64,000 nt of DNA from Symsagittifera roscoffensis (GCF_963678635.1 NC_087067.1:27969547-28033546), one strand, 5' to 3'; shown: positions 1 to 12,099, numbered from the stretch's first letter. Notes: a model not told the origin generated them from the sequence alone. Translations and numbers: made by a program.

Positions 1-660
1 TATCTAATGGTTTATTATTTTTGTATCAATAAAAAAATCTCTAAAAAAGAAGTCTCTTGAACATTTTGGTTCAACTGAACACAAAGTTTTACCACGAAAC
101 AAAAGTTTCATAGAAATCCCTTCATATGAGTGGAAAGGTTCTTGCGGTAGATGAAAAATAATTTTTCCGAATCAATCATGAAACTAAATCAATTTGCTGA
201 TGTTTTGGTGTTTAGGAAAGCTTAAAATATGCACCACAAAACAACTCTAATGGGCAAGAAATAAAAAAAAATTATAAATTTGAATTCATTGGAAAACTTT
301 AAAAATATTTTTCTCATTATTCATAGGAACCAACGTCCACAAAAAGCACAAAATATAAGCAATTTAGATGAAAATTCGAAGACAAAAATAGACAAACAAA
401 GGGGATTATAATCAATTATAATCGATTATAATGGATTTTTGTGCAAAACTAATGAAATAGAAATTTGAATAAAAATAATGGATTATAAACAATTATAATC
501 GATTATAATTGTATCAAAAAATAGACGAATAAATAATCAATTATAATCGATTATAATGGATTATAATTAATTATAATTTGATTTTAAAAAGAGAGATTAT
601 AATCGATTATTATTTGATTAAATTCGATTGTTTCTCAATTTTAGTGAGATTGGTGCTAAA
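1..660 (+). repeat. AT-palindrome repeat R1, copy 1 (cut by window edge)
   Basis: This is nearly identical to 2914-3580 and recognisably related to 40860-41335. The right part is packed with variants of the perfect palindrome ATTATAATCGATTATAAT, including a 22-bp perfect palindrome at 490-511. The middle, with phrases such as GAACACAAAGTTTTACCACG, is conserved in all three copies and has no coding frame. It is probably a non-autonomous mobile element or a segmental duplicate. I see no gene in it. Confidence 0.8.
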
Positions 661-664
661 ATCG

Positions 665-975
665 TAATATAATCTATTATTAACGCTTGAAACTGGATGC
701 TGGGAGAGTTAATCTGTCCTAAAATTGTTCCAAATTGGTTGAAAGAAGCTTATTTGCCATGATTGATTTGTTACAAGGAGCTAAATCTATCTTTTTGTAC
801 CTTATATGGCGTGTGGGGGGATAATTTTCATTAAAAATTTCAAAATTTAGAAAAAAAAATTCATTTTGTTTTTATTACATTTAATTTTTTGATGTTATTA
901 CTACTCCATAAAACCTTAAAAGGCAGTCGGAACATCCAGGGCTTCGCCCTGATACGAGCAGTCTTGTTTGTTTAG
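665..975 (+). mobile_element. Helentron-like repeat R2, 3' half
   Basis: This matches the 3' half of the full copies at 1528-2060 and 31316-31852. It runs from the GAGAGTTAATCTGTCC region through TATGGCGTGTGGGGGGAT to the diagnostic end: AGTCGGAAC, then the hairpin GGGCTTCGCCC, then GCAGTCTTGTT. The 5' half is missing. Confidence 0.75.
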
Positions 976-1415
976 CGGAAGATTACGTCTTGCTCTTGGG
1001 AAAGTTAATCATCAACCAACAAAGGAACAGAGCACTTCACTGATCTCAGAAGCAGGCGGCTCAACCAATACTCCACTGATTGTGGGTTCTGGATGCCGTG
1101 AGTCGAGAGCTGACTGATGTTTAAATTTGTTTGTTTTTCAATCGGTGCTTTGTGGTTAATGTGTACCTTTGTGCAACTCCATTTTCCACTTTTTTAAAAC
1201 ATAAGTTAAACCATTATTCTCAACAACTGATTGGGTTGCAACATATGGGTGATCTTTCAATAGTCACGTTCAGATCTCACGTCCTCTAGCTATGTGCTTC
1301 CTCTTGTTAGTTGGATAAATTAGTATTATTAAGGGGACTGATTACATTGTCCGTGATGTATATTTATTCTATAAGATTTGGATGACCAGTAAATACGTGG
1401 TTATAAAGGTCCAAT

Positions 1416-1527
1416 AACGCGCGTAGAGTGAATATTGATTAAAAAAGATTCACCTTTCAAAAGGTGTTTGAGGCAATTTTGAAAGTTTTTGACCAAAAAA
1501 TTAATTATTTTCGCATGCGCTCTTGTT
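1416..1527 (+). repeat. Segment A of the 0.6-kb duplicated unit
   Basis: This is homologous to 4007-4118 (AACGCGCGTAGAGT to GCGCTCTTGTTG). At 4118 the segment runs straight into segment B, whereas here an R2 element separates A from B. No coding potential is seen. Confidence 0.75.
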
Positions 1528-2060
1528 GTTCCGACTTTCGATACGAAAGTAACGGAATATTTGTGCTCGGGGTGGGTTTTTTTTCTTCAGACGAATTTCG
1601 ACTTTTTAACTAACCATTTTTGACGGAATTTTTTTATATCATTCGAAAGGTATTGTTGTCCTGAGCTCAAACTTGAAAAGATATTTCACCTGTGATCATT
1701 TTTCGTAAAGTTACGGGGGTTTAAAGATTGTCATTTTGGCCAATTTAAGACAATTAACGCGGGATATGTTTCGCGCTATTAACGCGTAAGCGGAGAGTTA
1801 ATCCGTCTTAAAAATCGTTCCAAATTGGTTAAAAAGAAGCTTATTTGCAATAAATGGTGTGTTGCAAGGAGCAAAATATTATCCTTTTATACTTTATATG
1901 GCGTGTGTGGGGATGATTTTCATTAAAAAATTCAAATTTTCGAAGAAAAATTTTTTTTAATTTTGTTTCAATTGATTGAATTTTTTAATGTTATTACTGC
2001 TCCATAAACCTTAAAAGGCAGTCGGAACAATTAGGGCTTCGCCCTGATACAAGCAGTCTT
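1528..2060 (+). mobile_element. Helentron-like repeat R2, full copy
   Basis: This is a non-autonomous element of about 530 bp. Its 5' end is TTCCGAC followed by the hairpin CTTTCGATACGAAAG. About 40 bp from its 3' end is the complementary AGTCGGAA, followed by the GGGCTTCGCCC hairpin and AAGCAGTCTTGTT. A 5' terminal repeat paired with a 3' subterminal repeat and a 3' hairpin is the known architecture of Helentron/HINE elements. The paralogous empty site at about 4118 (GCGCTTTTGTTCAAAATTAG) shows that it inserted between segments A and B. No protein is encoded. Confidence 0.75.
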
Positions 2061-2061
2061 G

Positions 2062-2537
2062 TTGAAAATTAGGATATACTGCAACCATGCCATCAATTGA
2101 AAAAATAATAACAACCGGATGCCCTAAATTAGTACCAAAAGAGGCATTTGCTTGTGGTGAGCAAGTCGAGCTCTTAAGAAGGAGTGTTCCCCTCCCTTAA
2201 ATTCACCCTTGCTCGCGATCAATTTTTTTTGTTCAAGATGGTTTTGTGGGCTAATTTGTGAGTACTTTGTTCCATAGTCTTTGAATGCCCAACGCGTAAC
2301 CTCTAATTACATTGAGCACGTCGACCAATTCTGTTATCAAATTCGTTCCAATCTCGCAGTTCAGGCAATTAATTTGCGCCATCAACTTCAAATTCTATGC
2401 AGTTGCGTAAATTAATGCTCCTTTTGGAATAACAAAATTTTGAATGAAAATTACTGAAAAAGTTGGGAGACAAGTTTGATCACAGGCAAAGTATTGTGTT
2501 CTTTCCATTTTTGCAAGTGGTAACTGAAATCGTTTTT
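2062..2537 (+). repeat. Segment B of the duplicated unit, copy 1
   Basis: This is about 90% identical by eye to 4115-4595, from AAAATTAGGATATACTGC to GTGGTAACTGAAATCG. Neither copy has a long open frame. It is part of the ~2.9-kb segmental duplication that covers 1-4.6 kb. Confidence 0.8.
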
Positions 2538-2805
2538 TGTTCCGACTTTCGATACGCAAGTAACGGAATATTTGTGCTCGGGGTGGGTTTTGTTTTCTTC
2601 AGACATATTTCGACTTTTTAATTAGCCATTTTTGACAGAATTTTTTTATATCATTCGAAAGGTATTGTTGTTGTCCTGAGCTTAATTTTGAAAAGTTATT
2701 TTACCTGTGATCATTTTTTGTAAAGTTATGGGGTTTAAAGATTGCCATTTTGTCCAAATTGGGACAATTAACTCGCGATATATTTCGCGCTATTAACTAT
2801 TTCGC
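2538..2805 (+). mobile_element. Helentron-like repeat R2, 5' half
   Basis: It starts with GTTCCGACTTTCGATACG and matches the first half of the full R2 copy as far as the GCGCTATTAAC motif, then breaks directly into R1 copy 2. Confidence 0.75.
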
Positions 2806-3590
2806 GATATTATAATTGATTATAGTTCTCACTAAAAACCCTTAAAATCAATTATAATAGATTATAATCGATTATAATTTCTTCTTTTGCCGAAGTTTAC
2901 CAAAATTAGAATTATATCTAATGGTTTATTATTTTTGTGTCAATAAAAAAATATCTAAAAAAGAAGTCTCTTGAACATTTTGGTTCAACTGAACACAAAG
3001 TTTTACCACGAAACAAAAGTTTCATAGAAATCCCTTCATATGAGTGGAAAGGTTCTTGCGGTAGATGAAAAATAATTTTTCCGAATCAATCATGAAACTA
3101 AATCAATTTGCTGATGTTTTGGTGTTTAGGAAAGCTTAAAATATGCACCACAAAACAACTCTAATGGGCAAGAAATAAAAAAAAATTATAAATTTGAATT
3201 CATTGGAAAACTTTAAAAATATTTTTCTCATTATTCATAGGAACCAACGTCCACAAAAAGCACAAAATATAAGCAATTTAGATGAAAATTCGAAGACAAA
3301 AATAGACAAACAAAGGGGATTATAATCAATTATAATCGATTATAATGGATTTTTGTGCAAAACTAATGAAATAGAAATTTGAATAAAAATAATGGATTAT
3401 AAACAATTATAATCGATTATAATTGTATCGAAAAATAGACGAATAAATAATCAATTATAATCGATTATAATGGATTATAATTAATTATAATTTGATTTTA
3501 AAAAGAGAGATTATAATCGATTATTAATTGATTAAAATCGATTGTTTCTCAATTTTAGTGAGACTGGTGCTAAAATCGTAATATAATCTT
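2806..3590 (+). repeat. AT-palindrome repeat R1, copy 2
   Basis: This is nearly identical to window positions 1-660 and includes an extra left part carrying more TTATAATCGATTATAAT palindromes at 2850-2880. A 22-bp perfect palindrome lies at 3404-3425. Palindrome clusters at both ends with a unique middle suggest a mobile element with palindromic termini. There is no open frame. Confidence 0.8.
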
Positions 3591-4005
3591 TGAAAATTTT
3601 TATGAAAATCATCTCCCCACACGCCATATAAAGTACAAAAAGAGAGATTTCGTTCCTTGTAACAAATCAATTATGGCAAATAAGCTTCGTTCAATCAATT
3701 TGGAACAATTTATAAGACGGATTAAATCTCCGCTTACGCGTTAATAGCGCGAATTATATCGCGCGTTAATTGTCCGAAATTGGTCAAAATGGCCAAAATG
3801 ACAATCTTTAAACCCTCATAACTTTACAAAAAATGATCACAGGTGAAATATCTTTTCAAATTTGAGCTCAGGACAACAATACCTTTTGAATGATATAAAA
3901 TTCCGTCGAAAATGGCTAGTTTAAAAGTCGAAATTTGTCTGAAGAAAAAAAAACCCACCCCGAGCACAAATATTCCGTTACTTTCGTATCGAAAGTCGGA
4001 ACAAT
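3590..4005 (-). mobile_element. Helentron-like repeat R2, 3'-truncated copy
   Basis: This is the reverse complement of the R2 5' portion. It ends on the plus strand with TTTCGTATCGAAAGTCGGAAC. The GGGCTTCGCCC hairpin end is absent, so the copy lacks its 3' terminus. Confidence 0.75.
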
Positions 4006-4006
4006 A

Positions 4007-4595
4007 ACGCGCGTAGAGTAAAGATTGATTAAAAGAGAATCACCTCTCAAAATGTGTTCGAGGCAATTTTGAAAGTTTTGACCAAAAATTCAATTATTTC
4101 CGCGAGCGCTTTTGTTCAAAATTAGTATATACTGTAACCGATGCCATCATTTGAAAAAAAAAATTACAACCGGATGCCCTAAATTAGTACCAAAAGGGGC
4201 ATTTGTGTGTGGTGAGCAAGTCGAGCTCTTGAGAAGGAGTGTTCCCCTCCCTTAAATCCACCCTTGCTCGTGATCAACTTTTTTTTTGCTCAAGATGGTT
4301 TTGTAGGCTAATTTGTGAGTACTTTGTTCCATACTCTTTGAATGCCCAACGCGTAACCTCTAATTACATCGAGCGCGTCGACTAATTCTGTTCTCAATTT
4401 CGTTCCACTCAAGCAGTTCAGGCAATTAATTTGCGCCATCAACTTCAAATTCTATGCAATTGCGTAACTTAATGCTCCTTTTGGAATAACAAAATATTGA
4501 ATGAAAATTACTGAAAAAGTTGGGAGACAAGTTTGATCACAGGCAAAGTATTGTGTTCTTTCTATTTTTGCTAGTGGTAACTGAAACCGTTTATT
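4007..4595 (+). repeat. Segments A and B, uninterrupted copy (empty site)
   Basis: Segments A (4007-4118) and B (4115-4595) are directly adjacent here, in contrast to 1416-2537 where R2 separates them. This copy is therefore the pre-insertion reference for the R2 element at 1528. No gene is seen from here to about 5300. Confidence 0.75.
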
Positions 4596-5299
4596 TTTAT
4601 CTTTTCCTTCAAAGTGCTTTTATTTTACCACAAAGTAACCAAAAACTGCTATGCTAATGGACGAGGGAGCTGGTAAAAAAGGGGAATGTTGAACAGCGCC
4701 GAATAACAACTGATGATTTTCGGCACTGCTGAGCAACAATTTGTTTTTCGGCATTGTTGTACTGCCTGAACAAAAGCCCATAGAGCTATCATTATACGAC
4801 AACCAATTACGGATTCTTCAATATATGAATGCGGCAAGCACAGCGAAGTTTACCCTACCAATTAATAAAGATATCACGTTGTGAAACATCGGAACCAACC
4901 CATTACGACAAAGCTTACTGATGTGAATTAGAAAAAAAGGAGATTTCAAAGTTGCAACTAGAACTGAGTACATCTAATGAAATCGAATGAATCCAACTAC
5001 AAAAAGGGGAAATAGAAATAAGCTAATTGCGCAGATCCATAAGAACTCATTTCACTCCTTTTTGCTATTAAAAAAGAGAACTTGTTTGCAGCTGGAGAAC
5101 GTTTTTGTCAATTTCAAAGCAAATCCAATGTTATAAGAATAATTGCCTGCTTTATCTTCCGGCCAACAAAAAACATTAAATAAAATCTAGTTATATGTTA
5201 TCTATACTAGCGGAGAAGAGAGCTCGCGCTATCCTCTCGCAAAAACTTTCTTCAAAAAACAAAGATCTGTCAAGTAAAAAAATTAGTTTTCAATTCAGT

Positions 5300-5560
5300 T
5301 CTTAAATTCTTGACGCCTCAACCTCCCTCGCAAAACGTAGGGAGCCCTTGATGAAAAAAGTTTTCTGCTCCCCGGATGAAAAAAGTTTTCTGCTCGCCAA
5401 AGTTGTCGCGCCGATGTCAAAAATCCATAGTTTGATTCTGGTTTCATATTCGCAACCAAAATCTGGAATTAATGTACCTCGGTGGTGCTGGTTGAAAAGT
5501 TGTTCGCGACATAGTAAAAACAACAAAACGCCTTAGTGAAAAAATAAGTCGCATCAAGGT
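5300..5560 (+). repeat. Left flank of the minisatellite-bearing repeat
   Basis: This shares an ordered set of short matches (CAAAAATCCATAGTTT, CTCGGYGG) with 30360-30536, which also precedes a copy of the same minisatellite. It contains a short tandem duplication, GATGAAAAAAGTTTTCTGCT, twice at 5349-5398. No convincing coding sequence is seen. Confidence 0.5.
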
Positions 5561-5702
5561 TAAAAAAATTATTCGTGACAAAGTCAAAAATTATTCAAGT
5601 CATGGAAGAAATATTAGTCGCGAGATGACCAAAAACTTTTTGCGACTCGGTTGAAATTGTCAAAAAAATCATTCTCGACATAATCAAAGGTTTAGCCGCG
5701 AC
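5560..5702 (+). repeat. Degenerate minisatellite, left part
   Basis: Units resembling AAAATTAGTCGCGACATGG occur with spacers to a period of about 20-30 bp. The array continues at 7195 after an inserted LINE. Confidence 0.7.
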
Positions 5703-7194
5703 ATAATAATAATCATAATAGCAATAATAAAAATCATAATAATCATAATAATAAGATTGAATTAAACCCGGAAGGCGAAGATTAGTTGCTCTGTGTCATT
5801 GATAACAAAGTTAGCAAAATAAACATAAAAACCATGACTATGGATAAATCGAGTATTTAAATGTTTGTAATTTGTCAAACAACAACACGTTCAATTTCTT
5901 TCTAAGGATTACAGGTTCTTGAAAAGGATCATAGTCAGGCAAATTGTTCGATCTCAGGACTGTGTTTGACAATTCTGCGGCACGGTAAGAAATTTTCACA
6001 AAATTTGCACCGTGTTATCATTTTCATTCTCAAAAACGTCATGTTTCCCGTTCAATTTGAATCAGGGCCCTTGTCGATTGTCCAAAAATCAAGAAAATTT
6101 ATCGGCAACCAGTTTTTAAGAATGTATTAAGCAAAATTAAATCGTTTTTAAATAACTTCAGTGAAACTGGAAATAGTTTGCTTTTATTCAAATGAAAAAC
6201 ATAATCCTCATCATACAATTCACGTTTTTTATAGTTTTATTTTAAGCATCGTTTTTAAAAATTTCTTTTTACTTACTGTGGTTTTTAATCGCAAACCAAA
6301 CTGGAGATGCAAAAAATTTAATGATAGTATGATTTTTTAAAAAGCTAAACCTGAACAGAGCTACTCTGATGTAATTAAATTGCATGTTTGCTTTCATAAG
6401 CCTTTCGTTGATGTGGTATCCAAGACATTTAGAAATTGCACCAAACACCAAGGTCTCTCACCGTGTCTTACAAGAAATTTTGTTCTCCATCAATAGATAA
6501 AAAATCGCCTAAAGGGTATCGTTTGTTTGATTTTTGAAATCTAATTTGTTCAAACTTGTCAAAATTTATGTCAATAATGTTTTCTGCTGCCCAAGTGATT
6601 ACATTGTTCAAATCTGTTTAGATCGAAGAAAGGTCAAACCAACTTCCAATAGTTTTTGTATCGCCAGCACATAAAAAGGAAGGGTTGTCAATTATTTCTG
6701 GCGTAAAGTTTCTATATAAAGAAAACAAGTACACTGCAAAAATTGATCCCTATAGACCACCACTCTTTAAATTGCGGGAATAAAACAATGTCTTAAATTG
6801 TGGGAATAAAACCTACTTGTTTTCTGTTTGTGAGGTAAGATGCAAAAAGTTTAAGAAACTCATGGTCGAAGCCTATTTCGGCAAGCTTGTATAAAATGAT
6901 GTTATGGCTAATAGAGTCGAAAGCTTTTATAATATCTAAAAACTGCGTGAGAGGCAGGTCCTCGTGTTCTAATTTCTTGTATAAACAGTACAATATAAGG
7001 TTTGTCACAGTCAAATAATGTTTTCGAAATCCATGTTGGTTTTTACACATTTTACTTTGAACGAACCCTTTTATCTTATCATACAAAACTCGTTCAATGA
7101 TTAGGACGAATGCAAGAAGTATTAAAATGAGCCTGTAATTTTCATTGTTCATACGAAAAGTTTTTTTTTGTAAGCGAATAGTAAATGGCACAAA
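5703..7194 (-). pseudogene. Dead non-LTR retrotransposon (LINE) fragment
   Basis: On the minus strand, 6793-7191 translates to a non-LTR reverse transcriptase segment with QHGFRK, then FLDIIKAFDSISH (the first catalytic Asp motif) and YLTNRKQVGF. Frames at 6550-6740 continue it with an AGDTKTIGSW segment, corresponding to the FADDTK catalytic box with its second-box residues altered, followed by a segment reading DLNNVITWAAEN. Positions 6269-6451 hold a KCLGYHIN motif typical further downstream. Frameshifts and stops separate the pieces. The plus-strand AAT-rich run at 5703-5755 probably represents the 3' simple-sequence tail. The element lies within the minisatellite, whose units resume at 7195, so it inserted into the array. 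Confidence 0.75.
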
Positions 7195-10100
7195 GAAACA
7201 ACATTAGTCGAAACTCGGTCGAAAACTTAATCGGCATATTTCCAAAAAAAATTATCGCAACACAATCGAAAAAATAGTAGCGATGTGGTCAAAATTTTAG
7301 ATGCGACAAGTGCTTAAAACTAGTATTGGCATGGTCGAAATATAAGTCGAGAAACAATAAGAAAAAATAGTGACAAATTGCTTGAAAAATTGAGCGCACC
7401 AAGGTCGAAGTGTGAATCGCGACAAAAAACTTTCTCGATATAATTTAAAAGGTAGTCGCGCCTTGGATAGAAAATATGCTGCGAGAAAGCCAAAAAACTA
7501 AACGCAACTCGGTTATACTCGTCGGAAAAATTGTCGCAAAATGGACAAGAAATTTAATCATGACATAGTTGTCGCGGCATAGCCTAACAAATTAGTTGGC
7601 ACATTTACTAGAAAACTTATTGAAAATGCGATATTGACGAGAAAATAGTCGCACCAGGGTCACAAAAATTGCTCTTGACTTGATTAAAAAAATGAGTCGC
7701 CGCATGGTAAGAAATTTAATTTGAACAAGGTGGAAATTTAGAAGGTCAACTAAATATTGCTATCGTGGTCAAAAACTCAATCGCGATATGATCAAACAAC
7801 TAGTCGCGATGTGGTCGAAAAATTAATGTTGAAATGATCTAATTATTAGTAACGGCATAATGGAAAAATAATGCCGTTACTGATATTATAAATTAGACGC
7901 AACCTGGTAAAGTAATTAAGCGCATCGTGTTCGAAGAGTCGGGCCATGGACAAAATATTCGCCGCGAGATGGCCGAGAATTTAATTGAAACTTGATTAAC
8001 ATGGTTGAAAAATTAGTCGCGGCATGATCTAACTAATTAGTCGGCACATTTCCAATTTTTTTTTATTGCAAATGCAATTTTGTCGACAATGTTCTAACAA
8101 TTATTCGCAGCATGGTCTAACAAATTAGTCGGCGCATTTAGAAAAGAAGTTTATGGCAAAAGCAAAATTAGTCACAATCTGGTAAAGAAATTAAGTGCAA
8201 AAGGATAGAAGAGTCGGGCCATGGACAAAATGTTTGCCGTGAGATGGCCAGGATTGTAATTGAAACTTGGTTAAAATGGTCGAAAAAAAGTCACAAAATG
8301 ATCAAAAGCTTAAAGGCCACATTGTTGAAAAATTTTAGCTGCGGCATGGTCTAACAAATTAGTCGGCGCATTTCCATGAAAACTTATTAAACTGCAATAT
8401 TGTCGAGAAAATAGTCGCACAAGTGTCAAAAAAATTGCTCGCGACTTGATCAAAAAATTAGTCATGGTATAGTAAAAAAAATTACAACAAAGTGGAAGTT
8501 TAGGCGGTCAATAAAATCTTGGTTGCATGGTCAAAAAATTAATCGAGAAGTTATCAAAAAACTAGCCGGATGTGGTCAAAAAATTAGTTTTGAAGTGACC
8601 TAATAATTAGTAACAGAATGATTGAAACATAATGCCGTTACTGATAAAAAAAATAAGTCGCAACATGTCTGAAATAAAGTCCTAAGTAAAAAAAAACGTG
8701 TAAGATAAACTTTTTTTTCGCAATATAGTCCAAAAACTAGTCACGCCACGTGCAAAACCTTAGTCGCAAGATGGTTGTAATTTAGTTGCTAAATGTTTGA
8801 AAACATAATAAAAAAAAGGTTGAAAAAAGTCGTGATTTGGTCAAAAATTTAGTCGCGTCATGGATGCAACATTAGTTCAGACATGGGCAAAATTTAATTT
8901 CGGCGTGATCAATAAAGTTGTAGAGACATGGTCGAAAACCAATCCCGCTATGGTCAAAAATTAGTCACGACAGCGTCATAAAATTAGTCGCGATTTGATC
9001 TAACAATCTAAAAATTAGTCGCACCATGGACAAACCATTAGTTTTGAGATGGTCGAAAAATTAATTACTATTCATTTAACATGATTGAAAAAAAGCCACA
9101 AAATGATTGAAAAACAAGTTGTAACTTTGTTGAAAATTAGTTCCTTCAATGTGAAACATGTCGTCACAAAATGGTCAAAAAAGTCGAGAGACGAAAAAAA
9201 AATAGTCGCGATATGAAACCAACATTAGCCGAGACATGGTAAGACAATTGCAAGGGACACGGTCGAAAAACTTGTCAGGCCATGCTTATTCAGGCGGCTT
9301 ATTTCCAAAAATTTATCGCAAGATAATCAAAAAATTAGTCGCGTCATGGTTAAAAAACTCACCACGTCTGGACTAAAAAAATTGTCGTAAAACGGTCAAA
9401 AAAAGAATCATAATGAAAACTTTATTTGCAACGTGGTTAAAAACTGAACGCTATATGATTTAAGACTTAGTTGCTAACAAGATTGGAACTTAGTCGTTAT
9501 TTGGCCAAAAAAATGGTCAGGATTTGACCGAAATTTTAGTCACAAAAAGCTCAAAAAATTAATAGTGAAATGGTAAAAAACATAGTTGTTACTTGGTAGG
9601 AACTTAAGCCGAGAAATAGAAAAAAAACTTAACGCGACAAAATCAAAAAAATAATCGCGGCGCGGGTCGAAAATTGTCGCGACAGAGTTGAAAATATAGT
9701 CGCGACATAAACGAAAGTCTAGTCTACAAATTTGATCAAAAAATGGGTCACAGAAATGGTCAAAAATTGGTCGGTGCATGGTTAAAAATTTAGTAGTAAT
9801 ATACTTGGATTAATAGTCGCAACATGGTAGGATTAATAATTGGGACATTGTCGAAAAATGGTTGCAAAATAATCGAAAAAGTAATCGCGACATTAAGGGA
9901 AAAACTTCCTAAGGTAACAGCTACATGCCAAAAGAAGTCAAGAACGCCAAAAGTCAAATTATTTTTGACATGATTTGAAAACTCAAAACGAACAAAAAAT
10001 TATTTGTGAGGTGATTGGAAAACTACTCACAAAATTGGGCAAAAATTAGTCGCGACATGGTAAAAAATTAAATGCAACCAGATAAGAATTTAAGTCGAGA

Positions 10101-10230
10101 CATGATCGAAAAATTAGTTGCAAATTAGTCCGACAACCAGTCGCGATTTAATCAAAAAGTTGATACAGGCGGAAAAAAATCGCGGTATGGTCTTAAAGTT
10201 TGCCGCGACAGGGTAAAAACAAATTAACAT
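7195..10230 (+). repeat. Long degenerate minisatellite (TTAGTCGCGACATGG type)
   Basis: About 3 kb is composed of loosely repeated units built from GGTC, AAAAAATTAGTCGC and GACATGG, with a period mostly of 20-30 bp and heavy divergence. Long internal repeats of several units are also visible: CGGGCCATGGACAAAAT occurs near 7945 and 8215, and the phrase containing TAACGGCATAATGGAAA/TAACAGAATGATTGAAA occurs near 7850 and 8615. This indicates higher-order duplication. Open frames within it are chance. A short sister array sits at 30536-30780. Confidence 0.75.
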
Positions 10231-12099
10231 ATTTTGACTAGTCAAACTTTTTGATTTTGATACTATTTCTTAGATATATAATAATCTAGGGAACATAACC
10301 CGAACCTTATTTTTTTATTAACAAATTTTTGATCAAACTTCGATGTTTTCTTAATATATTTCATTAACTGTAACTAAAAGTTTCGGTACTCCAAACTTTG
10401 ATTTCCAGTGATCAAACAATTTGGTTCTTGTATAATCTCTTCTTCCTCGCAAAACCAAATTTTTTCCTTGCAATATGATAAGCTGATTTCCTTTCGATAT
10501 GTGTGATAATGAACCTTTAGTGTCAGGTGGTAATCTGTGATTAGAGACTTTTCCTGCAATGTTTTTTTCCACGCTGTCTATTTTAAAATTGATTGTTTTG
10601 TTTTAATGGCTTTGGATGCAATTGTTAACTTGTGTTATCATTCTTTTTAGGCGTTCAAAACAGTAAAAATGTGAAAAAATGTCATACGTTTTTTCTATCA
10701 TTGCGCGTTGTTTTTGTATCTAACGAGTGTGATTGATTAACTTTCGCAAGAGTTGAGCTTCTGGGGTAAACGTGAGACTGTTTTGTCAGTAAAACGATAT
10801 TTCGAAATGCATCTGCTTTCATTTAATGATGTGGGTTGAAAAACTTGAAATTATTTCACTAAGTTTATGAGACTGTCCTAATTTTACTTTGCGTAATACA
10901 GGGTCTAACTGTTGGCTTTTTTGCAAATTTTCTTGTGATAAGGTTATGTCTACTAGTAGAATGCTTTTTATTGTAAACATTCTGGGGAGACTTCTAATAC
11001 AAAAACTTTACAAAAGTTGTAAGTGCTACTTTGTCCAAATAATCCAGTGAGAATTATATCATCAATCATATCTTGTTTTCTAGCAACTGGGAACGGTTCA
11101 TTTGAATGATATTTTTCATTGATTTAATTTTTACATTGTTTGTCATTCATCATGAATATGGTATAGATTTGAATTTTTTTTTCTTTAAGATTTATTTATA
11201 TTGGTTACCAAGTCAATCCAAAAACCGGGAAATGTTCATAATTTTTTTTGTTTTGTTTACTCTACTTACACTAATATTTCATTTTCTAGTTTTGATGATG
11301 TTTCATCTTTTGCAAAAAAAAATGTTTTTTTTTCTATGTGATTTTCATATAATATGTTTCTGCTCAGTAGTCCAGTGGAGCAAATTTACTTAAAACGACA
11401 GGTGATGCTAAGTTTTAATTGCTGCATAAGTTATATCTAGGTGTGGTAATTTTATAACAGTAAATGAATTATATAAATTTGATAGTTTGTTATAGTTTCT
11501 GGTGATTAGAAAAATTCTTGGTTTGAGTGTTCAGTAAAAAAAAGTATTGGGGATTCTGATCCTAAAACTTAAAAAACGTATGTAGATTGCTTACACTGTT
11601 GTGCTCAAACGAAACTTATAAATTGATATCGATGGTCGGATTTTTTTCAGTAATCTGAATTTGGCTTTTTTTTTCAAAACAGTTGCTCCTTTATTTTCGA
11701 TTGCCAGAGCTGCTTTTGTAGAATTTTGTTTTGAGAATTGGAAATAATATAAATAGTTTCTGTTTCAACAGCTCTCGTAAAAAAATTTGTGAATTATTTC
11801 TTTTTGGTATTTATCTATTTTTTTTGTACTTTTTATTGTTATATTACGGGAACTTTCTCTATTGTTGGTCTACTGAGCTTGATCTGTGTTTTTTGTCTTG
11901 CGATTGTTGATCATTGCTTGAGTTTATTATTATTTATTGTTATTTTTTTCTGTGGTTAAAAAAAATTATGATAGTTTATAGCTGCTTTTTCTAATTATTT
12001 CTCTCTATCTATATTTGCTTGAATTTTTTGGGATATGTTTGCTTGAACTTTTTTGTATATATTTATTTGCTGCCTAAATTATGTATAAATCTGGGAATT

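Noticed and set aside
1-4600. CRISPR-like array from repeated AT motifs
   Set aside because: The repeats are variable palindromes without regular spacers, and the genome is eukaryotic.
5300-10300. Several 60-80-codon frames in the minisatellite
   Set aside because: They are repeat translations with no conserved domain and no consistent splice sites.
11106-11393. 95-codon hydrophobic plus-strand frame
   Set aside because: It is Phe/Leu-rich because the strand is T-rich. It resembles no family and sits in decayed repeat sequence.
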